NCBI GenBank assembly: GCA_910589415.1
Contig: OU342630.1
Coordinates: 74,272,186 to 74,336,185 of the forward strand
DNA from: Malachius bipustulatus
Taxonomy: Eukaryota > Arthropoda > Insecta > Coleoptera > Melyridae
DNA: 64,000 bases
Direction of reading: 5' to 3'
Shown piece after piece: positions 35,001 through 45,216 of this stretch. The position numbers and the translations under genes were made by a program. The first letter of the stretch is position 1. Each line of letters starts with the position of its first letter. Below the pieces are notes generated by a model, which made no database searches, was not told where the DNA came from, and saw only the letters and a program-made list of their open reading frames with translations.

Positions 35001-38000
35001 TATTCCCGTTATTCCGCACAAAGCGAAAAATTCTAATTAACGAAATTTTTATGATCCATGAAAATTAATATTATGTTAAAGCCGCCCCTGTATAGTTCAT
35101 TTTGTTTTTATAGGTAACTTGCTTAGGTATAAAGACTCATCAAGATATCCTAAATAGATCATGGCCATAATCAATTTTCTGTGTATAGTCGGTATGATGA
35201 ATTTTTCATTAATCACCTCGTTGCTTAATTATACTGAACCAAAATTGTTTATACCAGGTTATATTAAATACTCCTTTCAGTATCAGTTGTTGGAACGAAA
35301 CAGTAAGATTTTTCACTTTGAAATTTCCTTCTTAAAATGAGTAATCCTAAAAATTATAAAGAAGCTAAATCCATTTATGAATTCAGCGCCAAGGACATTA
35401 AAGGCAATACAGTATCCTTAGAGAAGTATAAAGGACACGTATGCATAATAACAAACGTAGCTTCAGATTGCTTCCTCACTGAAGCCAACTACATGGAATT
35501 GGCTGAATTGTACAACGATTACAGCAACTTAAGAGGCCTCAGGATTCTCGCATTTCCCTGCAATCAATTTGGAAGTGGCGAGCCAGGATCTAACGTTGAA
35601 ATAGCACAAATGATCGAATCGCGGAAAGTCGAGTTCGACGTTTATGAGAAAGTTGAAGTCAACGGAACTGAAGCACATCCTTTATTCAAATATTTGAAGC
35701 ACGCTCAAAAAGGAGTGTTTGGTGACTTTATTAAGTGGAATTTCACTACTTTTATCATAGATAAGAGTGGTCAACCTGTAGAGAGACACGGCCCGAATGT
35801 CAGCCCTAAGGAATTGATCGAGTTTCTCCAGAAATATTGGTGAATAATGGAAATATACTGACGTGGGTATTAAAGTTTACAAATTTCAAATTTTTCTTAA
35901 ATATATTTATCTACTCGTAGATACCTAATGAATGTCGAATTAATCACTTATTATCGTGTAAATTACTATTATTTCCTGCAGTTTTACTTTGAGAACTTCT
36001 TTTTCAAAATTTTGTTTTTCAAAAAAATTTATTTGAAAATTTTTTTTCAAATCGCAGCAAGTTTTACATGTTTACACTCTCCGTGATGTAAATTGACGTA
36101 GTAGTTATTGTCAAAGTTTTTATCAGCTACGCTAAAAACTCAAAAATGAAAATTGACCAATTTTTCGAAGAATATGTTAACATCAAGCGACAAAATATTA
36201 AAAATAAATTAGATTTTAATTAAAAATTAGAAAATTGTAAATATTGAACCAAATTGACGCCATTGAAGTATATTAGGTATTATTTTGATAATTTGTGCTT
36301 TAGGTTCTGGCTTACTATTTTCATTTTCGAAGTTACAAATCGAAAATACTAAGCCAGAACCTAAAGCCCAAATTATCAAAATAATATCTAATAGATTTTA
36401 ATTAAAGTTGATAGCTTGTATCCAAATGTCAATGTTGTATTATTTTCACTAGCAATTTTTTTTTATTATTCACAACCCACTGTATACGTAGTTCTTAACA
36501 GAATGCGTACAGAAGCATTATTTTTTTAATCAAAGGAAATAAAAATATACAGGACGTTATTTTTGAGGAAAAAATACTTTTTGATTTTTGAGCAATATGT
36601 TAATGAGTTTATAAAGGATTTACTAAAATAAATTCATACTTAAGCTGAAAAACTTGTGTACCGGAACTACCGAGCGAGTCATTAAGAATGGTCACACCGA
36701 GAATAGCTCAGAAACTAAGCGTCGTACAGCCTCAAGCAAAAAATTTTTTCTAAAGAAAGTGACCCTAAAAAAGTGTTGGAAAATAGTTTTGAACTTCTAA
36801 AATGACTGCTAGGGTCGTAACAGCCATGACAAAAAAAAATTGGAACTTTCTCATTATTTTCCAAAATTAAAACATATATTCAAAAAATCAAGAATGTGAT
36901 AATCAAACAACCTCCATTTTTTTTGTCTTGCAGTTTTTTTTAATAACTCCATAAATAAGTGGAGTCAAAACAATTCTTTATTTAAATTTCGATTATTCCG
37001 GCTAACCTCAACTGAATTTAACAAAATTAGTCTCGTTTTCTTCTTCTGTCGAATTATTATTGTCGGTTGAATGTTACGAATTTTTCATTTTACCACACCG
37101 CTAGAGGACGTTATCGGACATGAAATTAACAATCGCGATGTTTCTAAAAAAAAATGAAATAGAATGGTATCTTTATTTTCACATCGTGAAAACAGAAATC
37201 AATTATTAAAGTTCTATTGAAAACCACTGAAGCTGGCTAAGTTTCGCCCAACTGTAGGCCCAACTGTTCGCCCAGCAAAATTGATTTTATAAATTTTCAG
37301 AGTTTAGACTCATTTCTCAGTTAAAATTGCTGAAATTCAAATATTTTTATGGTGATAAAAAGTCTCCATGGGCTGAAATGAATATGTATGCAGGGTGATG
37401 AAAAATCTGATATTCTATGCTTTTCTGTTCACCGTTGGTAACTTCGTTATTATTGGAGCTATGAAGTCGGCTCAATTAGCAAACAAAACAAAAGAATTTT
37501 GTTGCTTATTACAGTGGGGAAAACAGAAAAACTATTGAAAGTGCACGTCATGAGATATTCCTAAAAACGCAATGTTTGAATATAAAAATAGGAATATCTC
37601 ATGATGTGAACTTACAATTATTGTTTTTCTGTTTATAGGTACCACTGTAATAAGCGACAAAAACTCTTCTAGTTTGTAATTGACTTCATAGCTCCAATAG
37701 TAATTCAGTTACCAACGGTGAACAGCAAAAATTTAAAATAGCAGATTTGTCATCACCCTGTATACATATTCACTTCACTGCCATGAATAATTTTGATCGT
37801 TACAAACATATTTGAATTTCAGCGAAATTAACCGAGGGATGATTTCCATTTGATTCGTGCGGGGTCCAAACTCTGAAAATTCGTAAAATCAACTATGCTG
37901 GCAGATATCTACAAGTGGGCGAAAGTTATATAGCTGTGGTTGCCACCTTAAGAATTTAATTACCTTCTTCACTGTATAAAAATAAATATACCATTCCCAT

Positions 38001-39775
38001 TAATTTTTTCTAGAAAAAATCGCGATATTCTCTAACATGTCAGATAACGCCCTCTAGCGGTTGCGGTGGTAACAAAATGAAAAATTCGTAAAATGCAATC
38101 GACAGAAGCAAGAAAACACTTTGTCAACGACGCTTCTTTTTTTCTTCGAGGGCCGTCAGATTCAGGATCGCCGGAAGCACCTCAGCCTCATGGGCTTATT
38201 GTACGACGCTTGGTTCCAGAGATATTCCCGGTGACTATTCTTAATCAAGCAAGATTCACCCGGTACGTGAGACACAGTCCAGAAAGACTACTTTTTAAAA
38301 ATTGTTTGAATTCGATAACCTAAAATTCATATACCTATTATTTCAAATACCGATAACATACCTACTAAAATATAATTGGTTTTTCCTATATGAATATTCG
38401 TATATTTTGTACGTATATGAAAAATTAGTCATTTCCCATTAGGAGATTTATTGCAGTGAAACCATAAATTATTCTTTATGTTGGGCAATAAAAACTTTAC
38501 ATCTTTTAATTTTTAATAATACTTACATAGGTAGGTACTTAGTTTCACATTAGAGATAAATTTTTAGTGAAACGTATTATTAAAGGAACTACTTTCAATA
38601 TAATTGAAAGAAATTTTTAACATTAAGAAAGTGGAAACTATATTTCCACATAAACGATACCTACGTTTAATAATCGCTTTACAGTTGTGGTTAATGTTTG
38701 AAATTTTGGAATGGGTATCTTTGACACTTCTATATGTATTTTGTTCTTGGAACATCAAATCAATAATTATTATCGATTGGTTATTGCTGCTGGTAATATC
38801 TGTGGCGATTTATAATTTAAACTAGCGATAACAATAATTATTTTAGATAATTAGTTTATATTTCATAACCAGAATTGTAAGTAGGGGAACTGCAATTCCA
38901 TGAACGAGTAATTTTGTATTACAAATCATTTTTACCACGTTTCTATTACCTCGCTTTAATGTCTGTCTGTCTGCCTGTATACAAATCTGACAATCGATTT
39001 GGAACTAACTTCCAGAAAAGCTAGAGTCATGAAACTTAGATCAGAACTGGATGACGATGCAATATTAACTCGCTTTCTTGCTTGTCGGTTCGGGAAAAAT
39101 TTTGGAAAATCCCCGGGCCGTTGTGAGAGAGCCTGCTGTCATAGTCATCAGCCTCAGCAAGATGTTTAAAATTGATTGCAAACTTTCACACACATACAAA
39201 ACAAAAAAGCTGAAAATAATTCTTTAAACAATTTTTTATACCTTTCACGTTTTTAACGCGGACTAAAAAGTATGAAATAATTTTAATCGACGATATTTTA
39301 AAAGACGATAAACCTGGGGTACTGAATTATTAATTGAACAAGTATTATTGATGCATGAGTAGTTATTAACACCTTATACGTTTTCAAATCGAAAAGCGAC
39401 TACACAAGCAATACCCAGGTATAGTCGACATCAACTTTAATCTTTACAAACCTTACTATTATAAATTAAATGCGTCTTTGATGATTCAGTTACTACCTTC
39501 ATAGACAGTAAAATTAATATTCAACCTAATGATCCTGCATAACATTTTCTTCAATAAGAGATATTTTCAATTTATTCTTTTTTATTATAATATACCTAGT
39601 TAATAGTTTATTATTTTTTTTATTTCAGACTGTAGATTTACCAGACGACTTAACAAATATGATCAAACACGAACTTCTAGATAAATTAACGATTTTATGG
39701 TATCTGAAATGGGGAATGATAATTTTAGGGATATTTACAGCACTCTCAGCACTAATTTTACTATTCAAGGGATAA
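24935..39775 (+). CDS. CD36-family membrane receptor, SNMP-like (9 exons, 499 aa)
   Basis: Phase-compatible exons: 24935-25060, 25122-25279, 25674-25818, 25884-26153, 26216-26427, 30631-30827, 33622-33740, 34497-34622, 39629-39775. Topology is that of CD36/SNMP proteins: an N-terminal membrane segment (about 8-32), a large extracellular domain, and a C-terminal segment (about 473-496) before a short tail. Family landmarks are LEKGPYVYK, ENKTYLDNWKGEFSLCN, the RYCYCVN/GCLKNGVMDMTTC Cys cluster, GAPVLASFPHLLYAD and EPNTGAPLKGAKRIQFNM. The YCYC cluster and GLPICINGG region favour the SNMP side over croquemort-like receptors; this is a judgement, not a phylogeny. SNMPs deliver lipid odorants to receptors, and other members bind lipids or microbes. 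The first exon of a related gene is at 60934. Introns host a tailed lysozyme and a GPx gene. Confidence 0.93.
26428..30630. other. 4.2-kb intron of the CD36-like gene: simple repeats and degraded repeats
   Basis: AT-rich, with no gene I can support. Notable pieces are a (TATA/TAAA)n microsatellite at about 28997-29045, ATTAATTA-rich DNA near 27450-27490, and a degraded dispersed repeat around 28180-28850 that ends in GGACACCCTGTA. That ending is a typical foldback terminus in this window. A purine-rich G-tract lies at about 29849-29878. Confidence 0.5.
31020..31330 (-). pseudogene. Fragment of a mariner-like transposase (C-terminal catalytic part)
   Basis: On the minus strand two adjacent frames give FFQHDGARSHFCLAVRNHV followed by NRWICRGGP and, after a shift in a C-run, SPNLTPLDYFLWVYK. 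These are the second and third catalytic-Asp blocks of the same transposase family seen at 61727-63863 (QLDGCPAY... and SPDLTPLDFYLW). It is frameshifted, with stops, and isolated; no terminal repeats are seen nearby. Confidence 0.75.
31331..32452. other. Intron sequence upstream of the tailed lysozyme
   Basis: AT-rich and non-coding. It must contain the promoter of the lysozyme at 32453 if that gene is transcribed on its own. I see no strong TATA box; a possible initiator (ACAGTCA) lies near 32390. Confidence 0.4.
32453..33556 (+). CDS. c-type lysozyme with a 222-residue Ser/Thr/Lys-rich C-terminal tail
   Basis: 367 residues in one exon, nested in a CD36-gene intron on the same strand. Residues 1-21 are a signal peptide. 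Residues 22-146 are a complete c-type lysozyme: E54 in KHESTYN, D68 in SGDHGLFQISDIYWCS, and eight Cys (27, 49, 80, 89, 93, 107, 133, 144). It should cleave peptidoglycan. The family normally ends here. This protein continues with a disordered tail, basic and rich in S, T and K, with no Cys. Two related segments lie early in it: (D/E)(E/K)FGYV(E/Q)FP(P/V)LPT.. at about 165 and 200. The tail could be O-glycosylated or bind a polyanionic surface; both are inferences. The tail codons keep one open frame for over 660 bp in AT-rich DNA, arguing for selection. Its AATAAA at 33603 is 13 nt from the next CD36 exon. Confidence 0.93.
   Translation: MTPVTDYLYLLIIISFSLTTAKIYKRCDLARELKTKHKLPEDQIPTWVCIAKHESTYNTSAINHGSGDHGLFQISDIYWCSVSGSGNACNQPCSSFEDDDITDDVTCIKRIFKEHQKISGNGFNAWTVYPIYCKGNVQKYIADCFSDINEVTQVTTPETTIENPEDEFGYVEFPPLPTFSPDGKKNVKLPSSPSISENADKFGYVQFPVLPTLKSENKKKGSSSTIFSPKTTLALNKKDTSSLGSLKTVSISRTTNNLKENSHRRSSSTTSFSGKKGESKHSVEVTRPTLVSTSRKITLQGFEKRVQPKKVSTVTTRIIIKDAVTSTKASPSENSSSGQRLMQTFIDSDKKQYSFFSSSNGFRLIRS
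33603..33608 (+). terminator. Poly(A) signal of the tailed lysozyme, just before a CD36 exon
   Basis: AATAAA lies 46 bp after the lysozyme stop and ends 13 nt before the CD36-gene exon at 33622. Cleavage 10-30 nt downstream would fall at or inside that exon. The two transcripts therefore share this short stretch on the same strand. Confidence 0.6.
35337..35843 (+). CDS. Glutathione peroxidase, Cys type (PHGPx/GPX4-like), intronless
   Basis: 168 residues, nested in the last intron of the CD36-like gene on the same strand. It reduces hydroperoxides, in insects usually with thioredoxin. The peroxidatic residue is C45 in NVASDC (Cys instead of selenocysteine). The other active-site residues are present: Q77 in FPCNQFGSGEPG, and W134 and N135 in IKWNFT. 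C75 in FPCNQF is the usual resolving Cys of thioredoxin-dependent members. The residue after C45 is Phe where the family nearly always has Gly (CG.T), the one odd change at the catalytic loop. No signal peptide, so a cytosolic enzyme is predicted. No oligomerisation loop is present, as in monomeric GPX4-like enzymes. ATTAAA follows at about 35869. Lack of introns suggests a retrocopy with an intact frame. Confidence 0.93.
   Translation: MSNPKNYKEAKSIYEFSAKDIKGNTVSLEKYKGHVCIITNVASDCFLTEANYMELAELYNDYSNLRGLRILAFPCNQFGSGEPGSNVEIAQMIESRKVEFDVYEKVEVNGTEAHPLFKYLKHAQKGVFGDFIKWNFTTFIIDKSGQPVERHGPNVSPKELIEFLQKYW
36273..36395. repeat. Near-perfect 123-bp hairpin
   Basis: The left arm (TATTAGGTATTATTTTGATA...GTGCTTTAGGTTCTGGCTTA) pairs almost fully with the right arm (...TAAGCCAGAACCTAAAGC...AAATTATCAAAATAATA). 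Arms are about 52 bp around a ~20-nt loop. It is either a minimal foldback element or a hairpin RNA source. No ORF. Confidence 0.85.
36656..38270. repeat. Large palindromic (foldback) element, ~1.6 kb
   Basis: The outer ends GTGTACCGGAA and ...CGGTACGTG are inverted copies. Matching blocks run inward: ATTAAGAATGGTCAC / GTGACTATTCTTAAT, GCGTCGTACA / TGTACGACGC, GCTAGAGG / CCTCTAGCG, TGATGA(A)AAATCTG and GTTACCAACGGTGAACAG. At the centre (about 37575) is CATGAGATATTCCTA facing TAGGAATATCTCATG. The right arm is shorter through deletions. A second copy is at 47630-48950. No transposase is encoded. Confidence 0.85.
38271..39628. other. Remainder of the last CD36-gene intron
   Basis: AT-rich. A 73-codon open frame at 38604-38825 has a hydrophobic C-terminal half but no recognisable domain or gene signals, so I do not call it a gene. 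Nothing else is supported. Confidence 0.4.
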
Positions 39776-41220
39776 AACAAAGTGATATTGTAATGAAAAT
39801 TAAAAGCTAAAGTTCCTAATTTTATGATAGGTACAATTCTGTTCCAATAAATGTGGGACAATTTTTGTTAAAAAATTGAAAAATGTTTTCCATGCTGTCA
39901 GCAATTATCTATTTTATTGGTCAAAAAAGCAAAAACTTAAAAAAAATGGAAAATTAATTTCCCATTTTTAAATTAAGTATTATAGTAGGATTAACTTTAA
40001 AAAGTCAGATGTGACGTTACACTAACCGTCCGAATTAATATTTTTAATTTCACCAGAAAATGTCAAACAGTTAATTGTCAAGTTGTGAACGAGCGTAAAT
40101 TATTGAAGGAATCATTCAAACAATGAATTGAAGCGCTTACGTCAGTTTGAGAGCCACTGACAACTACATAAAATTTATTCACGTAATGACATTCTATCCT
40201 CTGTGTTGTGCATTTAATTCTCATTCAAAACCAATGTTGACGTATACTTATTTATGCGGGATGGAGTGTTTAGACAAACTGGACGGTTACTATAAAAACC
40301 ACGTATATGAAACAAAATAAATCGAACTATCAAATGGAGATGTATTCTTAATCGATACGTATGACTTTTTAGACTTTATTGGACTATAGGAAAATATTTA
40401 ATGAAGCAAGTAACAACAAAATGCTGAAAGCCACAAATACAACACAACAAATAAGTTGTTGTCCCAGATTTATATCAACAAGTGGAATTGACAGTTGCAT
40501 TAGGTATAAATGTACCTAAGTAGATTCATTAGATTCATCGTGAGTGGGCCATTGTGACCCTTCCATTGCGCCAGAAAGTCTATTGTGGCTTTCCATTATA
40601 CCTAAGAGTTGCACCTGATTTATTCGAACAGAACTGTACATACCTAGATAGAATAAGTTGTGAAGAACTAAACCTTGAGTTTTTTGTCTAGATTTTATGA
40701 AAAACTATATTCATCTTTTAAAGTACCTAAATAAAGTTTGATTACTATATTATATTTATGATATTCTTCAAATTGTGATAAGCATAGAATTAATAAGAAT
40801 TCACTGAGCACCAAGTTTTCTGAAATTTTTTCAAGATTTTCGCATATTTTATGTCAACCAAAAATAAATGTAATAACATAATAATTATAATATATCTACC
40901 CGAATAAAAGATACAGTATTTGAACTTTGTCTTTCTTATACCCTTTCTCCAAACCGAATTTAATTAGGTAATTCTTATAGTATACTTTTAGGTATAAGTA
41001 ATAATTATTAAAGTACTTAAGTAATTTGCAAGTATAGGTATCTAACTGAAAATGAACAGGAAGGTTAAAATATTTTTTCTTGCTGAAAGTTATATAAGCA
41101 TAGTTTCTTTGAATTGTGTAATTTTGCATGAATTTTGCTAACTGAAAGCTTCAAGTCTATTCGAGAATGGCGTCATGTCTGCATCGACATTAGAAAATCT
41201 CTATTTATTTCTCGTTTAAA
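39776..41220. other. Intergenic region after the CD36-like gene
   Basis: AT-rich; no supported gene. TAGGTA/GTACCT-type short motifs recur here as elsewhere in the window. Confidence 0.45.
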
Positions 41221-41503
41221 CAGATTTCGTTTTCATTTCCCTCTCAAAAAGTAGCAGAGATAAAGTGACGATTAATTTAGAGAAAAACACAATTTTATGT
41301 TTACTAAGAATCTGAAACAAAATTTAGAGAAATATCGAGCGCTGCTGAAAAATCTAGAATTTTTATTTTAGCCATATTTTTTCATATGTATTTCCTTTTA
41401 ATTTCCCTCACAATTGGAATTTTTAGAACTAGCAGAGATAAAGGGACGGTTAAATTAGAGAAAGCACAATTTTATGTCTACAAAGCATCTAAAACAAAAT
41501 TTA
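41221..41503. repeat. Partly duplicated repeat unit interrupted by a LINE
   Basis: Two related segments (about 41235-41325 and 41404-41503) share CCCTC(T/A)CA, TAGCAGAGATAAAG(T/G)GACG, TTAGAGAAA..CACAATTTTATGT and A(A)AACAAAATTTA. The sequence resumes after the LINE at 42870 with AAACAAAATTTAGGGAAACATCG. A diverged relative lies near 48960-49075. This is a dispersed repeat of unknown type. Confidence 0.65.
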
Positions 41504-42869
41504 TAGACCCATATGTGTTCAGTCTTGCTTCCCGAAAATTTTTGATAAAATAATAACTGTTAATATAACTCATTTACTACGCAATATGATCATCGATGAA
41601 CAACATGGGTTTCTATCTGGTAAATCAACTACGACTAACCTCTTTGTATACACTAATTTTATTGCCAACTCATTGGAATCGGGTGTTGCTGTAGATGCCA
41701 TATATACTGACTTTAGTAAGGCGTTCGATAGTGTCGATCATACAAGACTTCTACACAAGCTTAAGTGTTATGGAATGGGTGAGCCTCTTCTTTCCTGGCT
41801 TTCATCCTATCTGACTAATCGAGTTCAAGCAGTTAAGGTGAAAGGTTTTATTTCTGACTCATTCAAAGTAACTTCAGGCGTTCCTCAAGGATCTCACTTG
41901 GGACCAGTATTATTTCTAATTTTTATAAATGATATTAATTACAATATTATGCATTCCAGATTTTTATTATTGGCAGATGACTTGAAACTATTTAGGGTAG
42001 TGAACTCTACTGAAGACTCACTAAAGCTGCAATCTGATCTTGATAGAATTTGCAATTGGTGCAAAGTTAATGGCTTAAAATTAAATATCGAAAAATGCAA
42101 GGCTATACGTTTCAGTAGAAAAAACCCCGAAGATAAATTATTTAAATATCGAATAGACGGTAAAATTCTGGAAAATGTCAATAATATAAGAGATTTGGGA
42201 GTAGTTTTTGATTCGCGTCTTACTTTCAGTCTTCAGGTCGACTCTGTGATTTCTAGATCAAGAAAAATGCTGGGTTTTGTGAAAAGAATTACTACGGATT
42301 TCCGTAGTACTGCAGCTATAACAAGAGTATTTTCCTCTCTGGTGAGAAGCATCTTCGATTACTGCTGTATTGTCTGGTATCCTTTCTTCATTACACCTAT
42401 TGAGAGAATAGAGATGGTTCAAAGATCCTTCATAAAATATCTCTGTTTCAAATCTGGGCTGCGCTTCTCACATGATTTGTATGACATGTATTTATCATAC
42501 TTCAACCTTGTGAGGATCAGAAAACGGCATATTTTTTTCTGCGTTTGTTTCTTTCATAAGGTAATGAGTGGAAAATCGAACTGTGAGATGTTACTTAACT
42601 TGTTTTCACTACGAGTTCCTGCACATACGGTAAGGCGTCCTAACTTGGCGCATGTAGGGTTTCATAGAACTCTTTATGGACAAAACTGTCCAGTGGATAG
42701 ATGTGCTATTTATTACAATTCAATTGAAACTGAATTGGACCTGTCTGACCCGGTGGCTAGATTTAAAAGGATAGTTAAGAACATTTTGTTTTAGATATCT
42801 ATTGTTTATAAATTGTGTAAATTGCTTCTGGCGTTAATAAATATTATTATTATTATTATTATTATTATT
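41504..42869 (+). mobile_element. 5'-truncated non-LTR retrotransposon with target-site duplication
   Basis: The element holds the 3' part of an RT ORF, a 47-bp UTR and an (ATT)n tail to 42869. TAAAACAAAATTTA, 14 bp, occurs directly before it (41490-41503) and directly after it (42869-42882), so the boundaries are well fixed; the first T may belong to the tail. 5' truncation and tail are the standard outcome of target-primed reverse transcription. It shares the tail type with the LINE at 9600 but is a different family. Confidence 0.88.
41505..42794 (+). CDS. Reverse transcriptase fragment of the truncated LINE
   Basis: The frame is open from the element's 5' edge, starting inside the RT domain at RPI...FPKIFDKII. 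It continues through QHGFLSGKSTTTNL, TDFSKAFDSVDH, SGVPQGSHLGPVLF and the catalytic LADDLKLF to a stop at 42794, about 430 codons. No internal stop or shift is present, so the insertion is young. The endonuclease and ORF1 are missing, so it cannot move on its own. It is not a host gene. Confidence 0.85.
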   Translation, partial: RPICVQSCFPKIFDKIITVNITHLLRNMIIDEQHGFLSGKSTTTNLFVYTNFIANSLESGVAVDAIYTDFSKAFDSVDHTRLLHKLKCYGMGEPLLSWLSSYLTNRVQAVKVKGFISDSFKVTSGVPQGSHLGPVLFLIFINDINYNIMHSRFLLLADDLKLFRVVNSTEDSLKLQSDLDRICNWCKVNGLKLNIEKCKAIRFSRKNPEDKLFKYRIDGKILENVNNIRDLGVVFDSRLTFSLQVDSVISRSRKMLGFVKRITTDFRSTAAITRVFSSLVRSIFDYCCIVWYPFFITPIERIEMVQRSFIKYLCFKSGLRFSHDLYDMYLSYFNLVRIRKRHIFFCVCFFHKVMSGKSNCEMLLNLFSLRVPAHTVRRPNLAHVGFHRTLYGQNCPVDRCAIYYNSIETELDLSDPVARFKRIVKNILF

Positions 42870-43376
42870 AAAACAAAATTTAGGGAAACATCGTGCGTTG
42901 AAATATCATTCAAAAACTGAAAAATCGAAATTTTTTAATTTTGTCATCTTTTTTTTAATAAAATTTTTTTGTGGGCTACTACTGTATTTTGAAATGAAAA
43001 TAACTCATCCTGTATATATCTATGTATTTGTGAAAAAGGATACAACTTGCATTTATCTAAACAATAATATCAAGTAGGGATTGATATATCGTATTTGTTA
43101 AACATATTACAGTTTTGTAGTTTCTTTCAAGAATTTTTTTTAAATTTATCCTAAAATGAAGTCAAGGAACTGTCAACTCATGCTGATGCATTGTTACTCT
43201 GATGTGGTGGTTTACATAATTATTATATTATTATTTATCTGTGTTCACAGAAAGCGTCAACAATTAATTTTAATTGAATATATGGCAACGTTTTCAGTTC
43301 TTACATTATCTTATCACATAAGTAGGTAGTTGAACGATATTTTATTTTCATTTAGAGAAAAGCTAGATTGTGACAT
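42870..43376. other. Repeat remainder and UGT upstream region
   Basis: The first ~120 bp continue the repeat split by the LINE. The rest is AT-rich and should contain the UGT promoter; I could not place a TATA box with confidence. Confidence 0.4.
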
Positions 43377-45216
43377 ATGAAAATGTGTAAAATGTGTCGA
43401 CATTGTGTGATTATTCTGTTGTTCATAAGTTTTTCCTTTTATATAAAAGAGACAAACAGTGCTCATATATTTGGGATTGTACCGTCTCCGTTTTATACAC
43501 ATCAAGCCACTTTTACCCCGTTATGGGAAAAATTGTCTTCAAGAGGCCATCAAGTTACAGTGGCAACCACTCTTCCAATAAACAACTCATCATCAAATCC
43601 GAAATATATTGATATCAGTATCGTAGAAGAGATTTTCGAAAAGTATAAAGTGCGTGAATTATTAAGTGATAATACAAAACATTTTTACGAAAAGGGTGAA
43701 ATATTTATGAATCTTCTTAAGGAAACTCTTGAGGAAATATATAAAACTCCATCCATCCAAAATCTTATACACAACGAAAGTATTCATTTTGATCTTATAA
43801 TATCTGAAGATCTTTTTCCAGTTTCTCTTCCTTTGGCATGGCACTTCAAATGCCCCTATATAGGGGTAACATCCCTAGAAGCTCCATTTCATATCCATTA
43901 TGACTTAAATAATCCAACACATCCGATACTAATTCCTGACTACAACATTCCCTACGACGATTTTGAAAATTTATCCTTCAAAGATAGACTGCTTCAAATA
44001 TTAATCACTTCAATGTATATGTTTTATTTGGAAAGCAATTTCTATGGTGACCTTCAAGCAATATTTCATAAACATTTTGGTCCTGAATTACCACCAGTTC
44101 GGGATTTACATAAGAACATGAGTATGTTATTTACCAATACAAATCCTGTTTTAAGTATGATAAGACCACTTAATCCAAATACGATACCGATTGGGAGCGG
44201 TATTCTCATACAGCCTCCCAAGAATCTTCCTGAGGTATGATTTATTATTCATGCTTGTTTAATTTTTTATTTTAATATTAAAACGATTCAATAATTATAG
44301 GACCTAAAAGAATTTCTTGATGAAGCAACGAATGGAGCAATATATTTTAGTTTGGGATCGAATGTGAAAAGTGACTTCCTAGGGTCTAATATGACAATGG
44401 AATTGCTAAAAACTTTAGGTGATCTTCCATATAGAGTGTTGTGGAAATATGATATCCAAAACATGTCGGATATACCTTCGAATATTAAAATAATGAATTG
44501 GTTTCCTCAACAAGACATTTTAAGTACGTGTAAGACTTAATTAAGAAGAGAAAACTGACAATTATTATTTACAAAGCTGTAATATTATTGTACATATAAC
44601 AGAGCTTTCAAATTTTAGGACACCCCAATATTAAACTTTTTATAACTCAAGGAGGTCTGCAATCCTTAGAAGAAGCTATCACTTTCGGAGTTCCTGTTCT
44701 TGGAATTCCTTTCTTTGGTGATCAATATTACAATGTTAAAAGGATGGCTAAACGAGGCATTGGCATCGAATTAAAAAGAGAAAACTTAAATAAAGAAAGT
44801 TTGACACAGGGTATTCTTGAGGTCATTAATAATCCCAAGTATGTCCTCAGTTTCGGTTGATATAAGTGAATTCTAAAAAAAAAAACAAGTGATTTTATTG
44901 TTCCTACATTACTTTATTTTTTAGATATAAAGAAACATCAATACAAATGGGGAAAATTTTGCATGACAGACCCATGACTGGAATCGACGAAGCAGTCTGG
45001 TGGACTGAATACGTCATCAGAAATAAAGGAGCAAAATATCTCAAGAATCCTAACGCAGATATTCCACTATACCAGTACCTTTTATTAGATGTCATTACAT
45101 TTTTATTTTTAGTGGCAATGCTTATTTTATGTCTTTTGTACTTTTTTATAAAATTACTGGTTAAGTTAGTATTCTTTGTGACTGGGATCAAGAGATCTAA
45201 AGAGAAAAATGAGTAA
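43377..45216 (+). CDS. UDP-glycosyltransferase (insect UGT), 4 exons, 530 aa
   Basis: Exons 43377-44234, 44301-44523, 44619-44838 and 44925-45216 join in phase. UGTs transfer sugar, in insects mainly glucose, from a UDP-sugar to small lipophilic molecules in the ER lumen; they serve detoxification, pigment and odorant clearance. An N-terminal signal peptide (about 1-29, ending SA) precedes the acceptor-binding half, with the candidate catalytic His in FYTHQATF. The UDP-sugar-binding half has YFSLGSNVKS, MNWFPQQDIL and the UGT signature beginning NIKLFITQGGLQSLEEA (about 364-380) through GIPFFGDQYYN. A single membrane span is at about 485-515. The C-terminus KEKNE fits a K-x-K-x-x ER-retrieval motif. 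Length and architecture are normal, with no lesions. It starts at the first ATG; a second Met is two codons later. Confidence 0.95.

Noticed and set aside
38604..38825. 73-codon frame with hydrophobic C-terminal half, in the last CD36 intron
   Set aside because: No recognisable domain, promoter or poly(A) context, and AT-rich codons readily produce hydrophobic frames by chance.
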